Positions 1 through 8,477 are shown, counted from the first letter of the stretch. The stretch is DNA of 45,223 nucleotides from Pseudomonadota bacterium (GCA_019352135.1 JABBNX010000010.1:1-45223); one strand, 5' to 3'. Numbers and translations: made by a program. Notes: generated by a model not told the origin, from the letters alone.

Positions 1-160
1 CCTAACATAATGGATTCACAGTACTGTATCGGTATGGGTCAGTCAGACTTTAATATATTGGTGTTAATACACAAAAATAACTACTCGGTATCATGGAATA
101 TTATAAGCAATCGCCCTGCATGTTGCCTCGCAAGGGGTATTTGGTAATCCACAAAACAAC

Positions 161-322
161 CTATAACAGAGGTAAAAGTGGTACGTATGTATCACAATCT
201 GTAATAAATGCCCCCATGGTTTTTTCGCAGTATAATTCCAAACTCCGTTCAATCCCGCACTGATAGCTCCAACCGGCAGCAGATACCCATGTGACGGGGA
301 TTTTCGTGCCATTGACTTTCAT
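161..322 (-). CDS. Hypothetical 53-residue protein
   Basis: A short reading frame starts MKVNGTKIPVTW and ends ...VPLLPLL. Its ATG follows a good Shine-Dalgarno (AAAGGAAGC, about 6 nt upstream). It has two cysteines and no membrane segment, and I recognise no family. It is divergent from the lytic transglycosylase, and its ribosome site overlaps that gene's predicted promoter, so the two may not both be used as drawn. A longer frame in another register covers the same DNA but has no ribosome site. It could be a remnant or chance ORF; the Shine-Dalgarno is the only positive sign. Confidence 0.35.
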   Translation of the reverse strand: MKVNGTKIPVTWVSAAGWSYQCGIERSLELYCEKTMGAFITDCDTYVPLLPLL

Positions 323-340
323 AACAGCTTCCTTTATACT
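312..340 (+). promoter_or_regulatory. Sigma-70-type promoter of the lytic transglycosylase gene
   Basis: TTGACT at 312-317 and TATACT at 335-340 are separated by 17 nt. Transcription would start near 346-348, directly before the ATG at 349, implying a leaderless or nearly leaderless mRNA. This fits the absence of a Shine-Dalgarno in front of 349. Confidence 0.5.
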
Positions 341-348
341 CCCACGCT

Positions 349-1851
349 ATGAAAAAGTTTAACCTTTTTACATATCTCATCATCGTTCTTACAACCATGT
401 TCTATGTCCTGCCGGTTGCTGCTGCGGAGCCGGTACAGCCCCTTCTGGCCGAGTTGATCCGCCCGAACGCCCCACTGATTGGAAAAAGCGGTTCTCCTGA
501 ACTTGTTCCAGACGGGAACAACGCCGCGGCCGCATTCGGGGATGAGCCGGCACCAGCGACAGCTCTCTTTTCACTAGAAGATCTGCATAAGACTGGTGCT
601 GATGACACGGACCTGGAACTACCCGATGGCGACCTGCCAATTTCTGATATCCCATTGACCCTGAACAGCAAGGTTGAGTACTTCCTGTACTATTTCCAGA
701 CTACCGGCAAAGCATCCTTTTCGCGCTGGCTCTCGCGATCTTCCCGTTATATTCCGATGATGAAGGAGATTCTGAAACGCGAAGGAATGCCCGAAGACCT
801 GGTCTATGTCGCGATGATAGAAAGCGGCTTTCAGATGCACGCCCGCTCTTGGGCCAACGCGGTCGGGCCATGGCAATTCGTCTCCGATACCGGTCGACGT
901 TATTCCCTGCATATCGATCAATGGATTGATGAACGGAAGGATCCGGTCAAAGCCACCACTGCCGCGGCACTGTACTTAAAAGAGTTGTATGCCATGTTCG
1001 ACGGCGACTGGTATCTCGCGGCAGCAGGTTATAATGCCGGCGAGAACAAGATCCTGCGTGCTATCGACATGTATAACACCAGCGACTTCTGGGAGATATC
1101 CCGCGGGTCTTATCTGAAGCGCGAGACCAAAGAGTACGTTCCAAAGCTTCTTGCTGCAGCCATAATTGCCAAAGATCCGGGCCGTTATGGCTTTACCGAC
1201 ATCGCCTACCTGACGCCGATCGAGTATGACACCGTGACGATACCATCACGCACCAATCTTGATCTGGCAGCAAAATTGAGCGGGACAACGTACGAATCAA
1301 TCAAAGAGCTGAACCCGGACCTCCGCCACTGGTGTACTCCTCCGAATTACCCGGGCTACCAGCTCAAGATCCCTAAAGGAAGCAAACAACACTTTGAGAC
1401 TGAGTACGCCAAGATCCCGGCGGATCAGCGCTTCACTGAACAGGTTTTGTACAGCCGTTATCGGGCTCGCAAGAAAGATACACTCAGGAGACTGGCCCGC
1501 CGTTTCAGCACTTCACCTACGAAACTGGCAGAACTGAATGGCCTGAATATCAAAAGTCGCATCGCCGGAAAATTGCTGCTCGTGCCGATCAAACAGACTG
1601 TCGACTTTAACCATGAAGGCCGAACAGCCCGTTCTGCATCTGCAGCGAAAGGGAGTTACGCAAAATACTACACCATCAAAAAGGGTGACACCCTTACTTC
1701 ACTGTCCAAACGCTTCAACGTATCAACCAAGCTTCTCACCGCTTGGAACAACATAAAAACAAAAATTTCTATTAAGCCGGGCCGTCGCATCATCATCGCA
1801 AAATTTACCGAAAAGAACGGAGAGATGGTTCCGGCAGAAGCCAAGAGCTAA
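349..1851 (+). CDS. mltD: LysM-containing membrane-bound lytic murein transglycosylase (MltD-like)
   Basis: A 500-residue exported murein hydrolase expected to cleave the glycan strand of peptidoglycan in the periplasm, leaving 1,6-anhydro-MurNAc ends. The N-terminus is a signal peptide (about residues 1-26, ending PVAAAEP). An SLT domain covers about 110-290: the catalytic Glu158 lies in MIESGF, and GPWQF and AAAGYNAGE are the usual SLT motifs. Two clear C-terminal LysM modules follow (about 375-420 and 440-485, the second starting YYTIKKGDTL), after a possible degenerate one near 300-345. The start at 349 has no Shine-Dalgarno, but no in-frame start lies upstream. MltD is the closest named family; the paralogue is not certain. 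Confidence 0.9.
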   Translation: MKKFNLFTYLIIVLTTMFYVLPVAAAEPVQPLLAELIRPNAPLIGKSGSPELVPDGNNAAAAFGDEPAPATALFSLEDLHKTGADDTDLELPDGDLPISDIPLTLNSKVEYFLYYFQTTGKASFSRWLSRSSRYIPMMKEILKREGMPEDLVYVAMIESGFQMHARSWANAVGPWQFVSDTGRRYSLHIDQWIDERKDPVKATTAAALYLKELYAMFDGDWYLAAAGYNAGENKILRAIDMYNTSDFWEISRGSYLKRETKEYVPKLLAAAIIAKDPGRYGFTDIAYLTPIEYDTVTIPSRTNLDLAAKLSGTTYESIKELNPDLRHWCTPPNYPGYQLKIPKGSKQHFETEYAKIPADQRFTEQVLYSRYRARKKDTLRRLARRFSTSPTKLAELNGLNIKSRIAGKLLLVPIKQTVDFNHEGRTARSASAAKGSYAKYYTIKKGDTLTSLSKRFNVSTKLLTAWNNIKTKISIKPGRRIIIAKFTEKNGEMVPAEAKS

Positions 1852-1894
1852 CTCCCGTCTATCCCAGCTTCTCAACGTACGAAAGGAATTCCCG

Positions 1895-2635
1895 ATGTAT
1901 AACATTCTTATCTCAGCAGCTGCTGCGATTGCCGTTCTGCTGATACTTATTTTTGTCCTCACGCTGTCCTGGTGGATCTCACTGATTATCGGACTGATCG
2001 TTTTTGCGCTTATTTTTATTCTGTTCTCGCGCATTACGATGAAAAAGGTCATGGCTTCTATTGAATCGGCAGGTAAAGATCTTCAGGCGCAGCCGCCCCG
2101 CTTTGAAAAAGCGATCCGTGAGCTGAAGGATGCCCTGCAGTACCGCAAATGGCAGCTCTATGTAGGAGGGCAGCTGCATTCACAGATCGGCATGATCTAC
2201 TACATGAAGCGCGACTTCTCAAACGCCTTCCCCCATCTGGAAAAGTCATTTTTTAAAAATTGGGCCGCCATTGCCATGCTGGCTGTTTCATACATGAAAC
2301 GCCAGAAGAAGGACAAGATGATCAGCACCTTTGAAAGGGCGGTACAATGGAACAGCAAAGAATCTCTCCTCTGGAGTTTGTATGCTTACTGCATGAACGA
2401 GAGCGCTGAGACAGGAAAAGCCAAAGAGATTCTTGCCAAGGGGCTGAAAAAGCTTCCGGGCGACGAGAAACTGAAGGACAACCTGGAGTGCCTGGAGAAG
2501 GGCAAAAAGATGAACATGCGAGCCTATGGAGATTTATGGTTCCAGTTTCACCTGGAAAGCCTTGGGGCCCTCCAAAAGTACCAGATGGCATCAATGGGAG
2601 GCCGGATGCAACGGCGCACCGCCATCAGAAGATAA
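1895..2635 (+). CDS. Membrane-anchored TPR-like protein
   Basis: A 246-residue protein of unknown function. Residues 5-50 form one or two hydrophobic segments (LLILIFVLTLSWWISLIIG and following), which should anchor it in the inner membrane. The rest looks like helical tetratricopeptide repeats, for example ALQYRKWQLYVGGQLHSQIG and FERAVQWNSKESLLWSLYAY, a fold used as a protein-binding scaffold. The C-terminus is basic. The start has AAAGGA about 8 nt upstream. It lies 43 nt after the transglycosylase on the same strand and is probably cotranscribed, so an envelope role is possible but not shown. Confidence 0.75.
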   Translation: MYNILISAAAAIAVLLILIFVLTLSWWISLIIGLIVFALIFILFSRITMKKVMASIESAGKDLQAQPPRFEKAIRELKDALQYRKWQLYVGGQLHSQIGMIYYMKRDFSNAFPHLEKSFFKNWAAIAMLAVSYMKRQKKDKMISTFERAVQWNSKESLLWSLYAYCMNESAETGKAKEILAKGLKKLPGDEKLKDNLECLEKGKKMNMRAYGDLWFQFHLESLGALQKYQMASMGGRMQRRTAIRR

Positions 2636-2745
2636 AGCGTGGGGTTTGATGTGACAAAACAATTCAAGCGATAAATGGATGAATGAAAAAATCTATCGCC
2701 GCTTACCCTCTAAATTATGCTTTACCCTTAAAAAGGAGTCCTCTC

Positions 2746-3243
2746 ATGGCTACACAAGCACTTGTCAAACTGGATGATACAAAGAATGACGAATTGATCC
2801 AATTGGTCAGCTTCATGTTAGCAGACGAAGAATATGGTGTTGAAGTCCTTAAAGTACGCGAGATCATCCGCATGCCGACCATCACCAAGATGCCAAATGT
2901 TCCGCAACATGTTGAGGGAATCATCAACCTTCGTGGTAAGGTCATCCCGATTATCTCCATGCGGAGGCGCTTCGGTCTGATTGAAAATGAAATGAATATG
3001 CAGACCCGCATAATCATAATGGATGTGGTTGGTTGTCTGACCGGATTTATAGTCGATTCGGTTTCGGAAGTTATCCGCATCCACAGCAGCGAAATCCAGC
3101 CTCCGCCCTCAATGGTGCTCTCCGGCGGTATCGGCCAGGAATTTATTACCGGCGTTTTCAATCACGCTGAACGATTATTAATCATCATGGATATTGACCG
3201 GATGTTCTCTGAAGATGAACGGGAAAGTTTTAGCGAAATGTAG
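2746..3243 (+). CDS. cheW: CheW-like chemotaxis coupling protein
   Basis: A 165-residue single CheW domain, the adaptor that links chemoreceptors to the histidine kinase CheA in cytoplasmic arrays. Family features visible are LVSFMLADEEYGVEVLKVREI, NVPQHVEGIINLRGKVIPI, GFIVDSVSEVIRI and a terminal FNHAERLLIIMDID. I chose ATG 2746 because AAAAGGAG lies about 7 nt upstream; an in-frame ATG at 2683 would add 21 residues and lacks a ribosome site. No cheA or receptor gene is adjacent, so this is an orphan coupling protein here. It could serve taxis or another chemosensory pathway. Confidence 0.9.
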   Translation: MATQALVKLDDTKNDELIQLVSFMLADEEYGVEVLKVREIIRMPTITKMPNVPQHVEGIINLRGKVIPIISMRRRFGLIENEMNMQTRIIIMDVVGCLTGFIVDSVSEVIRIHSSEIQPPPSMVLSGGIGQEFITGVFNHAERLLIIMDIDRMFSEDERESFSEM

Positions 3244-3270
3244 CAAGCAGTGAGTCCGATGTAGCTCCAG

Positions 3271-3311
3271 ACACAAGAGAGGGGCTCCGAACAGGAGCCC
3301 CTCTCTTGTGT
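3271..3311. terminator. Terminator between convergent cheW and the DUF512 gene
   Basis: A perfect 18-bp stem (ACACAAGAGAGGGGCTCC paired with its complement) has a 5-nt loop and is followed by TTCT on the plus strand. It lies 28 nt after cheW and 24 nt beyond the end of the converging radical-SAM gene, so it can serve both directions. Confidence 0.8.
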
Positions 3312-3334
3312 TTCTAGGTAAAAAATATTTTTCA

Positions 3335-4648
3335 TTACCGCAACAACTTCCTCCCAAAGGAGCGCAGCGCCTTGTAGCATCCCCCCGGAGTTGAATCAAA
3401 GACTATTACCGGGCAACCGATCCGCCGCTCCAACCCCTCCAGCGAAACATCATCCAGGAACACCCCCTCCCCTTCTTTGAGCATCACATCAGGAACAAGG
3501 AGACACGAGCCGATGTCATGACCGGCCAGTGACGCAGCGATATCATTACCTGCAATCAGGCCGCTAACCGTTATACTCGGTCCGAAGAGTTTGTTTTCAA
3601 TTGCCAACGGCACGATGTCGACACCGCACTTTTCTGCCAGCTGTGCCAGAAACTCACTCACAAATCCAAATGATGAGACGCCGGTGACCACCGTCACCCG
3701 AAACGATCCAATCGGGCGGATTCCCTTGAGCAACCGGGCAGACTCCTGCATAAAGAGCGGCACCATGCCGACACCGTTTTCAATCTGCGGAAAATCACCG
3801 TATTCCTTAATGGAGGGAAAGGGCAAAGCTGCTTTGAGATAAAACTCATCGGCCAGAAACAGGAACGGCTGGCGCAGTTTTCTCCGTAGAGATTCAGCCT
3901 GTGGTTGCCAGATTGAAATGAATTCCCTGGCATATTCTGCATCTACCGGCGTCAACTGCGGCAATTTTTCGCGATGTGCGGTGAGCCCAAGCGGAACTAC
4001 CGCCAGCGATTGTACCGCCGGGTACAGGGAAGCCAGTTCGGCCACGGTACGCCGAAGCTCCTCACCGTCATTAAGTCCGGGGCAAAGCACCACCTGCGTA
4101 TGCATGACAATCCGGGCGGCGGCCAGGCTCTGCAGCTGCTCCAGGACAGGGGGAATCCCAGACGTTCCGAGCAGATGCTCCCGCACATCAGGATTGGTCG
4201 CGTGAACGGATATGTACAGCGGGGAGAGTCGTTGTTCGATGATGCGGGTCAAAGCCGAAGTTCTGAGATTAGCCAGCGTAACATAGTTACCGTTTAAAAA
4301 AGAGAGGCGGTAGTCTTCATCTTTAACGTACAGCGGCTTGCGGAGACCTTTTGGCAGCTGGTGGACAAAGCAGAAAAGGCAGTTGTTGGAACAGCGTGCC
4401 GGAGCAGGAGCAGAGAACGTCAAGCCAAGCGGCTCTCCTGCGTCACGTTCGACTTCCAATTCCCATAGCTCACCATCCGGCTTTTCAATCTCCAGCAGCA
4501 ATTCTTCCTCGGAAGCGGTGTAGTAACTGTAATCGATCAAATCACGGAGAGACCGGCCGTTAACAGCAACTAAACGGTCGCCCAAGGCCACCTCCATCTG
4601 GTCAGCAACGGAACCGGGTGAGACATGAACAATCAGCAGTCCGGCCAT
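3335..4648 (-). CDS. DUF512 radical SAM protein with N-terminal PDZ-like domain
   Basis: A 437-residue member of the DUF512 family. The N-terminus resembles a PDZ domain (VSPGSVADQMEVALGDRLVAVNG). A radical-SAM cluster motif follows: CSNNCLFCF has the CxxxCxxC spacing that binds [4Fe-4S]. The C-terminal half holds the DUF512 region (TGVSSFGFVSEFL, GSCLLVPDVMLKEG, GCPVIVFDSTPGG). The reaction is unknown. I prefer ATG 4648 with AGGAGGGG just upstream; a GTG at 4684 is in frame but its ribosome site is too close. The Shine-Dalgarno lies in a perfect hairpin. It follows hfq after 190 nt in the mutL-miaA-hfq direction. Confidence 0.85.
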   Translation of the reverse strand: MAGLLIVHVSPGSVADQMEVALGDRLVAVNGRSLRDLIDYSYYTASEEELLLEIEKPDGELWELEVERDAGEPLGLTFSAPAPARCSNNCLFCFVHQLPKGLRKPLYVKDEDYRLSFLNGNYVTLANLRTSALTRIIEQRLSPLYISVHATNPDVREHLLGTSGIPPVLEQLQSLAAARIVMHTQVVLCPGLNDGEELRRTVAELASLYPAVQSLAVVPLGLTAHREKLPQLTPVDAEYAREFISIWQPQAESLRRKLRQPFLFLADEFYLKAALPFPSIKEYGDFPQIENGVGMVPLFMQESARLLKGIRPIGSFRVTVVTGVSSFGFVSEFLAQLAEKCGVDIVPLAIENKLFGPSITVSGLIAGNDIAASLAGHDIGSCLLVPDVMLKEGEGVFLDDVSLEGLERRIGCPVIVFDSTPGGCYKALRSFGRKLLR

Positions 4649-4779
4649 CGCCCCTCCTGAGTAAAGCAGGAGGGGCGGCAGCACTCCTCCGCAAAGCAGG
4701 GAAACGCTTGTAACACGGCTATAAGAGGCACCGACAGCAGCAGGGTGGCATCCGGAAAGAATTTTGTGATTTCTGGCAT
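4633..4779 (-). CDS. Possible 48-residue leader peptide overlapping the DUF512 start
   Basis: An ATG-started frame, MPEITKFFPD..., has a hydrophobic stretch (ATLLLSVPLIAVLQAF) and then a cysteine-rich tail. It reads through the hairpin that hides the DUF512 ribosome site and stops 13 nt past that gene's ATG. The arrangement would suit translational coupling, but there is no Shine-Dalgarno in front of 4779. It may be chance. Confidence 0.2.
   Translation of the reverse strand: MPEITKFFPDATLLLSVPLIAVLQAFPCFAEECCRPSCFTQEGRWPDC
4650..4676 (-). promoter_or_regulatory. Hairpin sequestering the DUF512 Shine-Dalgarno
   Basis: A perfect 10-bp stem (GCCCCTCCTG with CAGGAGGGGC) and a 7-nt loop end one nucleotide before the ATG. 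The whole AGGAGGGG ribosome site is in the 3' arm. It lacks a U-tract and is therefore not a typical terminator. Confidence 0.65.
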
Positions 4780-4838
4780 AGATCGTTATCGGATTGGCTT
4801 CCCTCGTCTATTCAGCCGGAGAGGTCCCGGTAGAGTGA

Positions 4839-5063
4839 TTACTGGTGCAGTCGGAACGCACCGTCTGTAGAAGTAATTGTAGCAATTGCATGTTTGTAAA
4901 TAAGCATATCACCGCCGGAGTCAAGCAGCACCGAAAAATTATCAAATGACTTTATAAATCCTTCCAGTTTATTACCGGACATCATGATAACAGCCACTCG
5001 CACACGTTCTTTTCTAGCCTGATTAAGGTATTGATCCTGAATATTAAAAGGTGCTTTGGACAT
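4839..5063 (-). CDS. hfq: RNA chaperone Hfq
   Basis: A 74-residue Sm-like RNA chaperone. The hexameric ring binds A-rich and U-rich RNA and pairs small RNAs with mRNAs. Visible are the N-terminal NIQDQYLNQARKERV, the Sm1 region GNKLEGFIKSFDNFSVLL and the Sm2 signature IYKHAIATI. The length is that of short Hfq proteins with almost no C-terminal tail. AGGAGGT lies about 9 nt before ATG 5063. It follows miaA by 14 nt in the conserved mutL-miaA-hfq order. Confidence 0.97.
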   Translation of the reverse strand: MSKAPFNIQDQYLNQARKERVRVAVIMMSGNKLEGFIKSFDNFSVLLDSGGDMLIYKHAIATITSTDGAFRLHQ

Positions 5064-5077
5064 TGGTTGTCTACCTC

Positions 5078-6010
5078 CTATTGCTCAAAAAAATCAATTG
5101 CATGTTTCTTTATGGTACCAAAGTTCTCGGGATATTCAAACCACAATATATCGGGGTTGGCCTTAAACCAGGTCAGCTGTCGCTTGGCATAATGACGCGT
5201 ATTACGCTTAATAAGACGGACGGCTTCTTCATAAGAAATTTTCCCGCATAGATAGGCAACAGCTTCTTTGTAGCCGATTGAGCGTAAGGGCTTGAGATCC
5301 GCTCCATATCCGCCGGCCAACAAACCATTCACCTCCTCCATTAAACCAGCGGCCAACATCCGTTCAACCCGATCCTCAATACGCATGTACAACAGTACGC
5401 GGTCCACCGAGACTCCAACCTGAAGGGTGTTGTATCGACTGGTGGCAAAAGCATGCTCTTTTTGAGAGTGGGAGAGAGGAACTCCGGTCATTCGGTATAC
5501 TTCAAGAGCCCGGATGATACGCACAAGATTGTTAGGGTGCAAACCAGCCGCCAGCTCCGGATCAACCAGCCGCAATTGTTCCAGCATAGCTTCATTGCCA
5601 ACACGAGCTGCTTCACCATGCAATGCTTCGCGCAATTCCCCCGTCCCTCCGGGAGAATCAACCAAACCATTCACAAGAGCCCGGATGTACAACCCGGTAC
5701 CACCAGCCACTATAATGCGTTTCCCCCTGTTGCTGATGTTTCTAATTGCGGTATCAGCAGCAGCGGAAAAACTAGCAGCAGAGAAAGATTGATCGGGATC
5801 GACAGCATCAATCAGGTGGTGGCGGATTTCAGCCTGCTGCTCCGCTGAAGGCTTGGCTGTCCCGATATCCAGGCCACGGTAGATCTGCATCGAGTCAGCA
5901 TTAATGATCTCGGCGCCCAGATCATATGCGAGTCGCAGGGCCAGTTCGCTCTTGCCTGAAGCGGTCGGGCCGCAGATGATGAGAATTTTGATGGTTTGGG
6001 TAGGGTTCAT
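5078..6010 (-). CDS. miaA: tRNA dimethylallyltransferase MiaA
   Basis: A 310-residue enzyme that transfers a dimethylallyl group to N6 of adenosine 37 in tRNAs reading codons that begin with U. The P-loop GPTASGKS is near residues 14-21, followed by NADSMQIYRGLDIGTAKP, then AGGTGLYIRALV and the C-terminal RNTRHYAKRQLTWF, all diagnostic. Its ATG overlaps the mutL stop by 4 nt (ATGA), which implies translational coupling. Length is normal. Confidence 0.97.
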   Translation of the reverse strand: MNPTQTIKILIICGPTASGKSELALRLAYDLGAEIINADSMQIYRGLDIGTAKPSAEQQAEIRHHLIDAVDPDQSFSAASFSAAADTAIRNISNRGKRIIVAGGTGLYIRALVNGLVDSPGGTGELREALHGEAARVGNEAMLEQLRLVDPELAAGLHPNNLVRIIRALEVYRMTGVPLSHSQKEHAFATSRYNTLQVGVSVDRVLLYMRIEDRVERMLAAGLMEEVNGLLAGGYGADLKPLRSIGYKEAVAYLCGKISYEEAVRLIKRNTRHYAKRQLTWFKANPDILWFEYPENFGTIKKHAIDFFEQ

Positions 6011-7827
6011 GTCCGCTTGAAAATCTTCTGCAGTTCAGCCAGAGTCACAACATGCGACACCGGGCGGCCATGCGGACAGCTGGCAGCGAAATCGGTATGA
6101 TCCATATCGTACAGCAGCTCCTCGATCTGGCGTTTTTCAAGTTGATGGGCGCCACGAATAACAGAGTGGCAGGCGATACGCGAAAGCAGGCTTTCCAGGG
6201 CATCATTGAAGGCGGCGCTGGTGCCGAACCGCTCCAGATCGGCGAGAATATCGCGGATCAGCAGAATCGGTTCTTTTTGAGCGATCATGCGGGGGACCGC
6301 TGAAACCATGATCGTTGTGCCGCCAAACGGTTCCAGCTCAAAGCCGATCCCTGCCAGATCCGGGATGAACCTGGTCGCTGCGGCAACCTCACTGAACGAG
6401 AGTTCTACCGTTTCGGGAAACAGCAGGCGTTGCGACTCGATTCCGCCAGCCTGACACTGCTGGCTAAGGCGCTGATATGCAACCCGCTCACTGGCGGCAT
6501 GCTGGTCTATGACCACCAATTCAGAGCCTGACTGACAGAGAATATATTCACTGTGAAACTGGCCGATAATCGATAGCGAGGAAAAATAGCCGCCCGGTTC
6601 GGAGTCCCGGTGCTCCGACAGAAATGACGGAGCAGGTTCACTGACGGTTATGTTCCGTTCCTGCGGTTCAAACGGTGTTGCAGATGCCAAGGCCGTTGGG
6701 TCAGCAGGGTGCGACCGGTACAGCGGGCGTGACGGCAATACCAGTGAGGCCTGGGCCGCTGCCGCGATCCGCTCGCGATATACCTGCCCGGTTGTTCCAC
6801 CCGAAGTATGTACTGTAGCGGTGGGGACCGCCAGCCACGGCGAGCTGCGCAGCACCTCTTCCACAGCAGCCTGTATGGCATCATGCACAACGGACTGGCG
6901 CCTGAAACGGACCTCATGTTTGGTCGGATGAACATTTACATCCACGTCCTCCGGCGGCAGTTCGATAAACAGGGCCACAACCGGATAGCGGCCACGGTCG
7001 ATGACACCCCTGTATGATTGCATAACGGCGTGCTGTACAACCTTATCACGGACAAAACGTCCATTGATATAGGTATAGATGGCCTGCGTTCCGGAGCGCA
7101 CCAGCTCCGGACTGGAAATAAATCCTGTAACGGTCACACAATCATCCCTCCCGTTGACAGGATACAGGTGCTGACAGCTTTCCCTGCCGACAACCTGGCC
7201 CAACCGGCGCTGCAGGTCGCTGCGCTGTAGCCGTAACAGCTCCCGCCCATCACTTGTACAGGTGAATGCAACGTCGGGACGAGAAACTGACATTCGGGCA
7301 ACAGTATCAGCAATATGACCGACTTCAGTTTCAGCACTTTTCATGAATTTGAGACGGGCCGGCAGATTAAAAAATATCTGTTCAACACTAATAACGGTCC
7401 CGGGAGCCATGCCGCAGGCCCTTACATCTCGAACACGGCCACCTTCAACGATAATTTCGGTTCCTTCCGGAAAGGCGGCCTCACGGGTTGCAAGGGAAAA
7501 TCGGGAGACGGAAGCAATCGAAGGGAGTGCTTCACCTCGAAATCCAAGCGTCAGGATTCTGGCCAAATCGCTGTCTACCTTGATTTTACTGGTAGCGTGC
7601 CGTTCCAGTGAAAGAAGAGCGTCCTCGCGTGACATTCCGTGTCCATTATCTGTGACACAAATTTTCCGCCTGCCGCCAGCATTGATTTCAACACTAATAT
7701 CAGTTGCTCCTGCATCAAGCGAATTTTCAATCAGTTCCTTTATGACGGAAGCTGGCCGTTCAACGACTTCACCGGCAGCTATCTTGTTGGTGAGGGTTTC
7801 CGGTAAGATGGTTATTCGCTGGGACAT
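6007..7827 (-). CDS. mutL: DNA mismatch repair protein MutL
   Basis: A 606-residue GHKL ATPase that couples MutS mismatch recognition to strand incision. The N-terminal ATPase motifs are present: ELIENSLDAGA, TDNGHGM, HATSKI and GFRGEALPSI. A variable linker (about 330-415) leads to a dimerisation domain with metal-site motifs of endonuclease-type MutL: DQHAASERVAYQ (441-452) and SCPHGRPVSH (583-592). In the usual DQHA(x)2E(x)4E pattern the last Glu is Gln452 here. GGAG lies about 5 nt before the ATG. It is first gene of the mutL-miaA-hfq run, preceded by a terminator. Confidence 0.97.
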   Translation of the reverse strand: MSQRITILPETLTNKIAAGEVVERPASVIKELIENSLDAGATDISVEINAGGRRKICVTDNGHGMSREDALLSLERHATSKIKVDSDLARILTLGFRGEALPSIASVSRFSLATREAAFPEGTEIIVEGGRVRDVRACGMAPGTVISVEQIFFNLPARLKFMKSAETEVGHIADTVARMSVSRPDVAFTCTSDGRELLRLQRSDLQRRLGQVVGRESCQHLYPVNGRDDCVTVTGFISSPELVRSGTQAIYTYINGRFVRDKVVQHAVMQSYRGVIDRGRYPVVALFIELPPEDVDVNVHPTKHEVRFRRQSVVHDAIQAAVEEVLRSSPWLAVPTATVHTSGGTTGQVYRERIAAAAQASLVLPSRPLYRSHPADPTALASATPFEPQERNITVSEPAPSFLSEHRDSEPGGYFSSLSIIGQFHSEYILCQSGSELVVIDQHAASERVAYQRLSQQCQAGGIESQRLLFPETVELSFSEVAAATRFIPDLAGIGFELEPFGGTTIMVSAVPRMIAQKEPILLIRDILADLERFGTSAAFNDALESLLSRIACHSVIRGAHQLEKRQIEELLYDMDHTDFAASCPHGRPVSHVVTLAELQKIFKRT

Positions 7828-7849
7828 AGGAGCTCCGACACGTACGAAA

Positions 7850-7873
7850 AAAGAGCGGGATTGCCCGCTCTTT
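7850..7873 (-). terminator. Terminator after the zinc-ribbon gene
   Basis: A 10-bp stem AAAGAGCGGG/CCCGCTCTTT with a 4-nt loop runs into six Ts on the minus strand. It ends the prmA-rsmE-zinc-ribbon unit and separates it from mutL. Confidence 0.85.
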
Positions 7874-7901
7874 CCGGTGAGAATTGAGAAGTGATGATAA
7901 T

Positions 7902-8477
7902 TTACTTTGAAGTTTTTTCTTTTGTTTCACCAAAAAGAGAATCAAAATCATCGGCTGATTCAGAGTTGTCATGGGTATCTGTTGCAGTAGCGGCAGCCGG
8001 ATCATCATCCCATGAGAAGCTTTCAAGGTCAAATTCTCCTGGGCCTGGTGAACCTGCTGAAGCATGTGCTGCTGTAGGTTTTACGGATGCAATGGGGGGT
8101 TCTTCGGCCTGAGACGTTGCCTCCAGAAGGTCGGCAAAAATATCCTCATCTGACTGTGCACTACCTGACTGCTTTGTACCGGGTGACAGCTCATCAAAGT
8201 TAAACGGATCGTCGATCCGATGGTCTGGTGTGGCTGAAGCGGAATCGTCAGGCAGATCAAACGAGAATATGTCATCGTGTGTTTCTACACCGACGCCAGG
8301 CTGATCAGCAACATTTTCATCAGATCTAAGCTCGGCTACCAACGTTTCCCTTGCTTCCAGTGGAAGTACAATTGGAGTGATTGAATGTATTTGTTTGTAA
8401 CCAGTCAGATCATTAGAACACATTTTACAAATGTCATAGTATTCAAAGCTATTATATCCGCACTTGGGGCATTTCAT
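7902..8477 (-). CDS. Acidic protein with N-terminal zinc ribbon
   Basis: A 191-residue protein I do not recognise beyond its ribbon. Residues 1-20 carry CPKCG and CKMC, a four-cysteine zinc ribbon as in many bacterial zf-ribbon proteins. The remainder is acidic, low in hydrophobics and probably disordered, with repeated short patches that look like binding motifs (DDIFSFDLPDD, DEDIFADLLEA, DDFDSLFGE). There is no signal peptide. It begins 24 nt after rsmE and ends at a terminator, so it is likely cotranscribed with the two methyltransferase genes. Confidence 0.75.
   Translation of the reverse strand: MKCPKCGYNSFEYYDICKMCSNDLTGYKQIHSITPIVLPLEARETLVAELRSDENVADQPGVGVETHDDIFSFDLPDDSASATPDHRIDDPFNFDELSPGTKQSGSAQSDEDIFADLLEATSQAEEPPIASVKPTAAHASAGSPGPGEFDLESFSWDDDPAAATATDTHDNSESADDFDSLFGETKEKTSK

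Noticed and set aside
91-312. 73-residue minus-strand ORF
   Set aside because: Overlaps, in another frame, the 161-322 frame that has a proper Shine-Dalgarno; its own start has none.
2645-2690. Sigma-28-type promoter ahead of cheW (GCGATAA)
   Set aside because: No TAAA-type -35 at the required distance.
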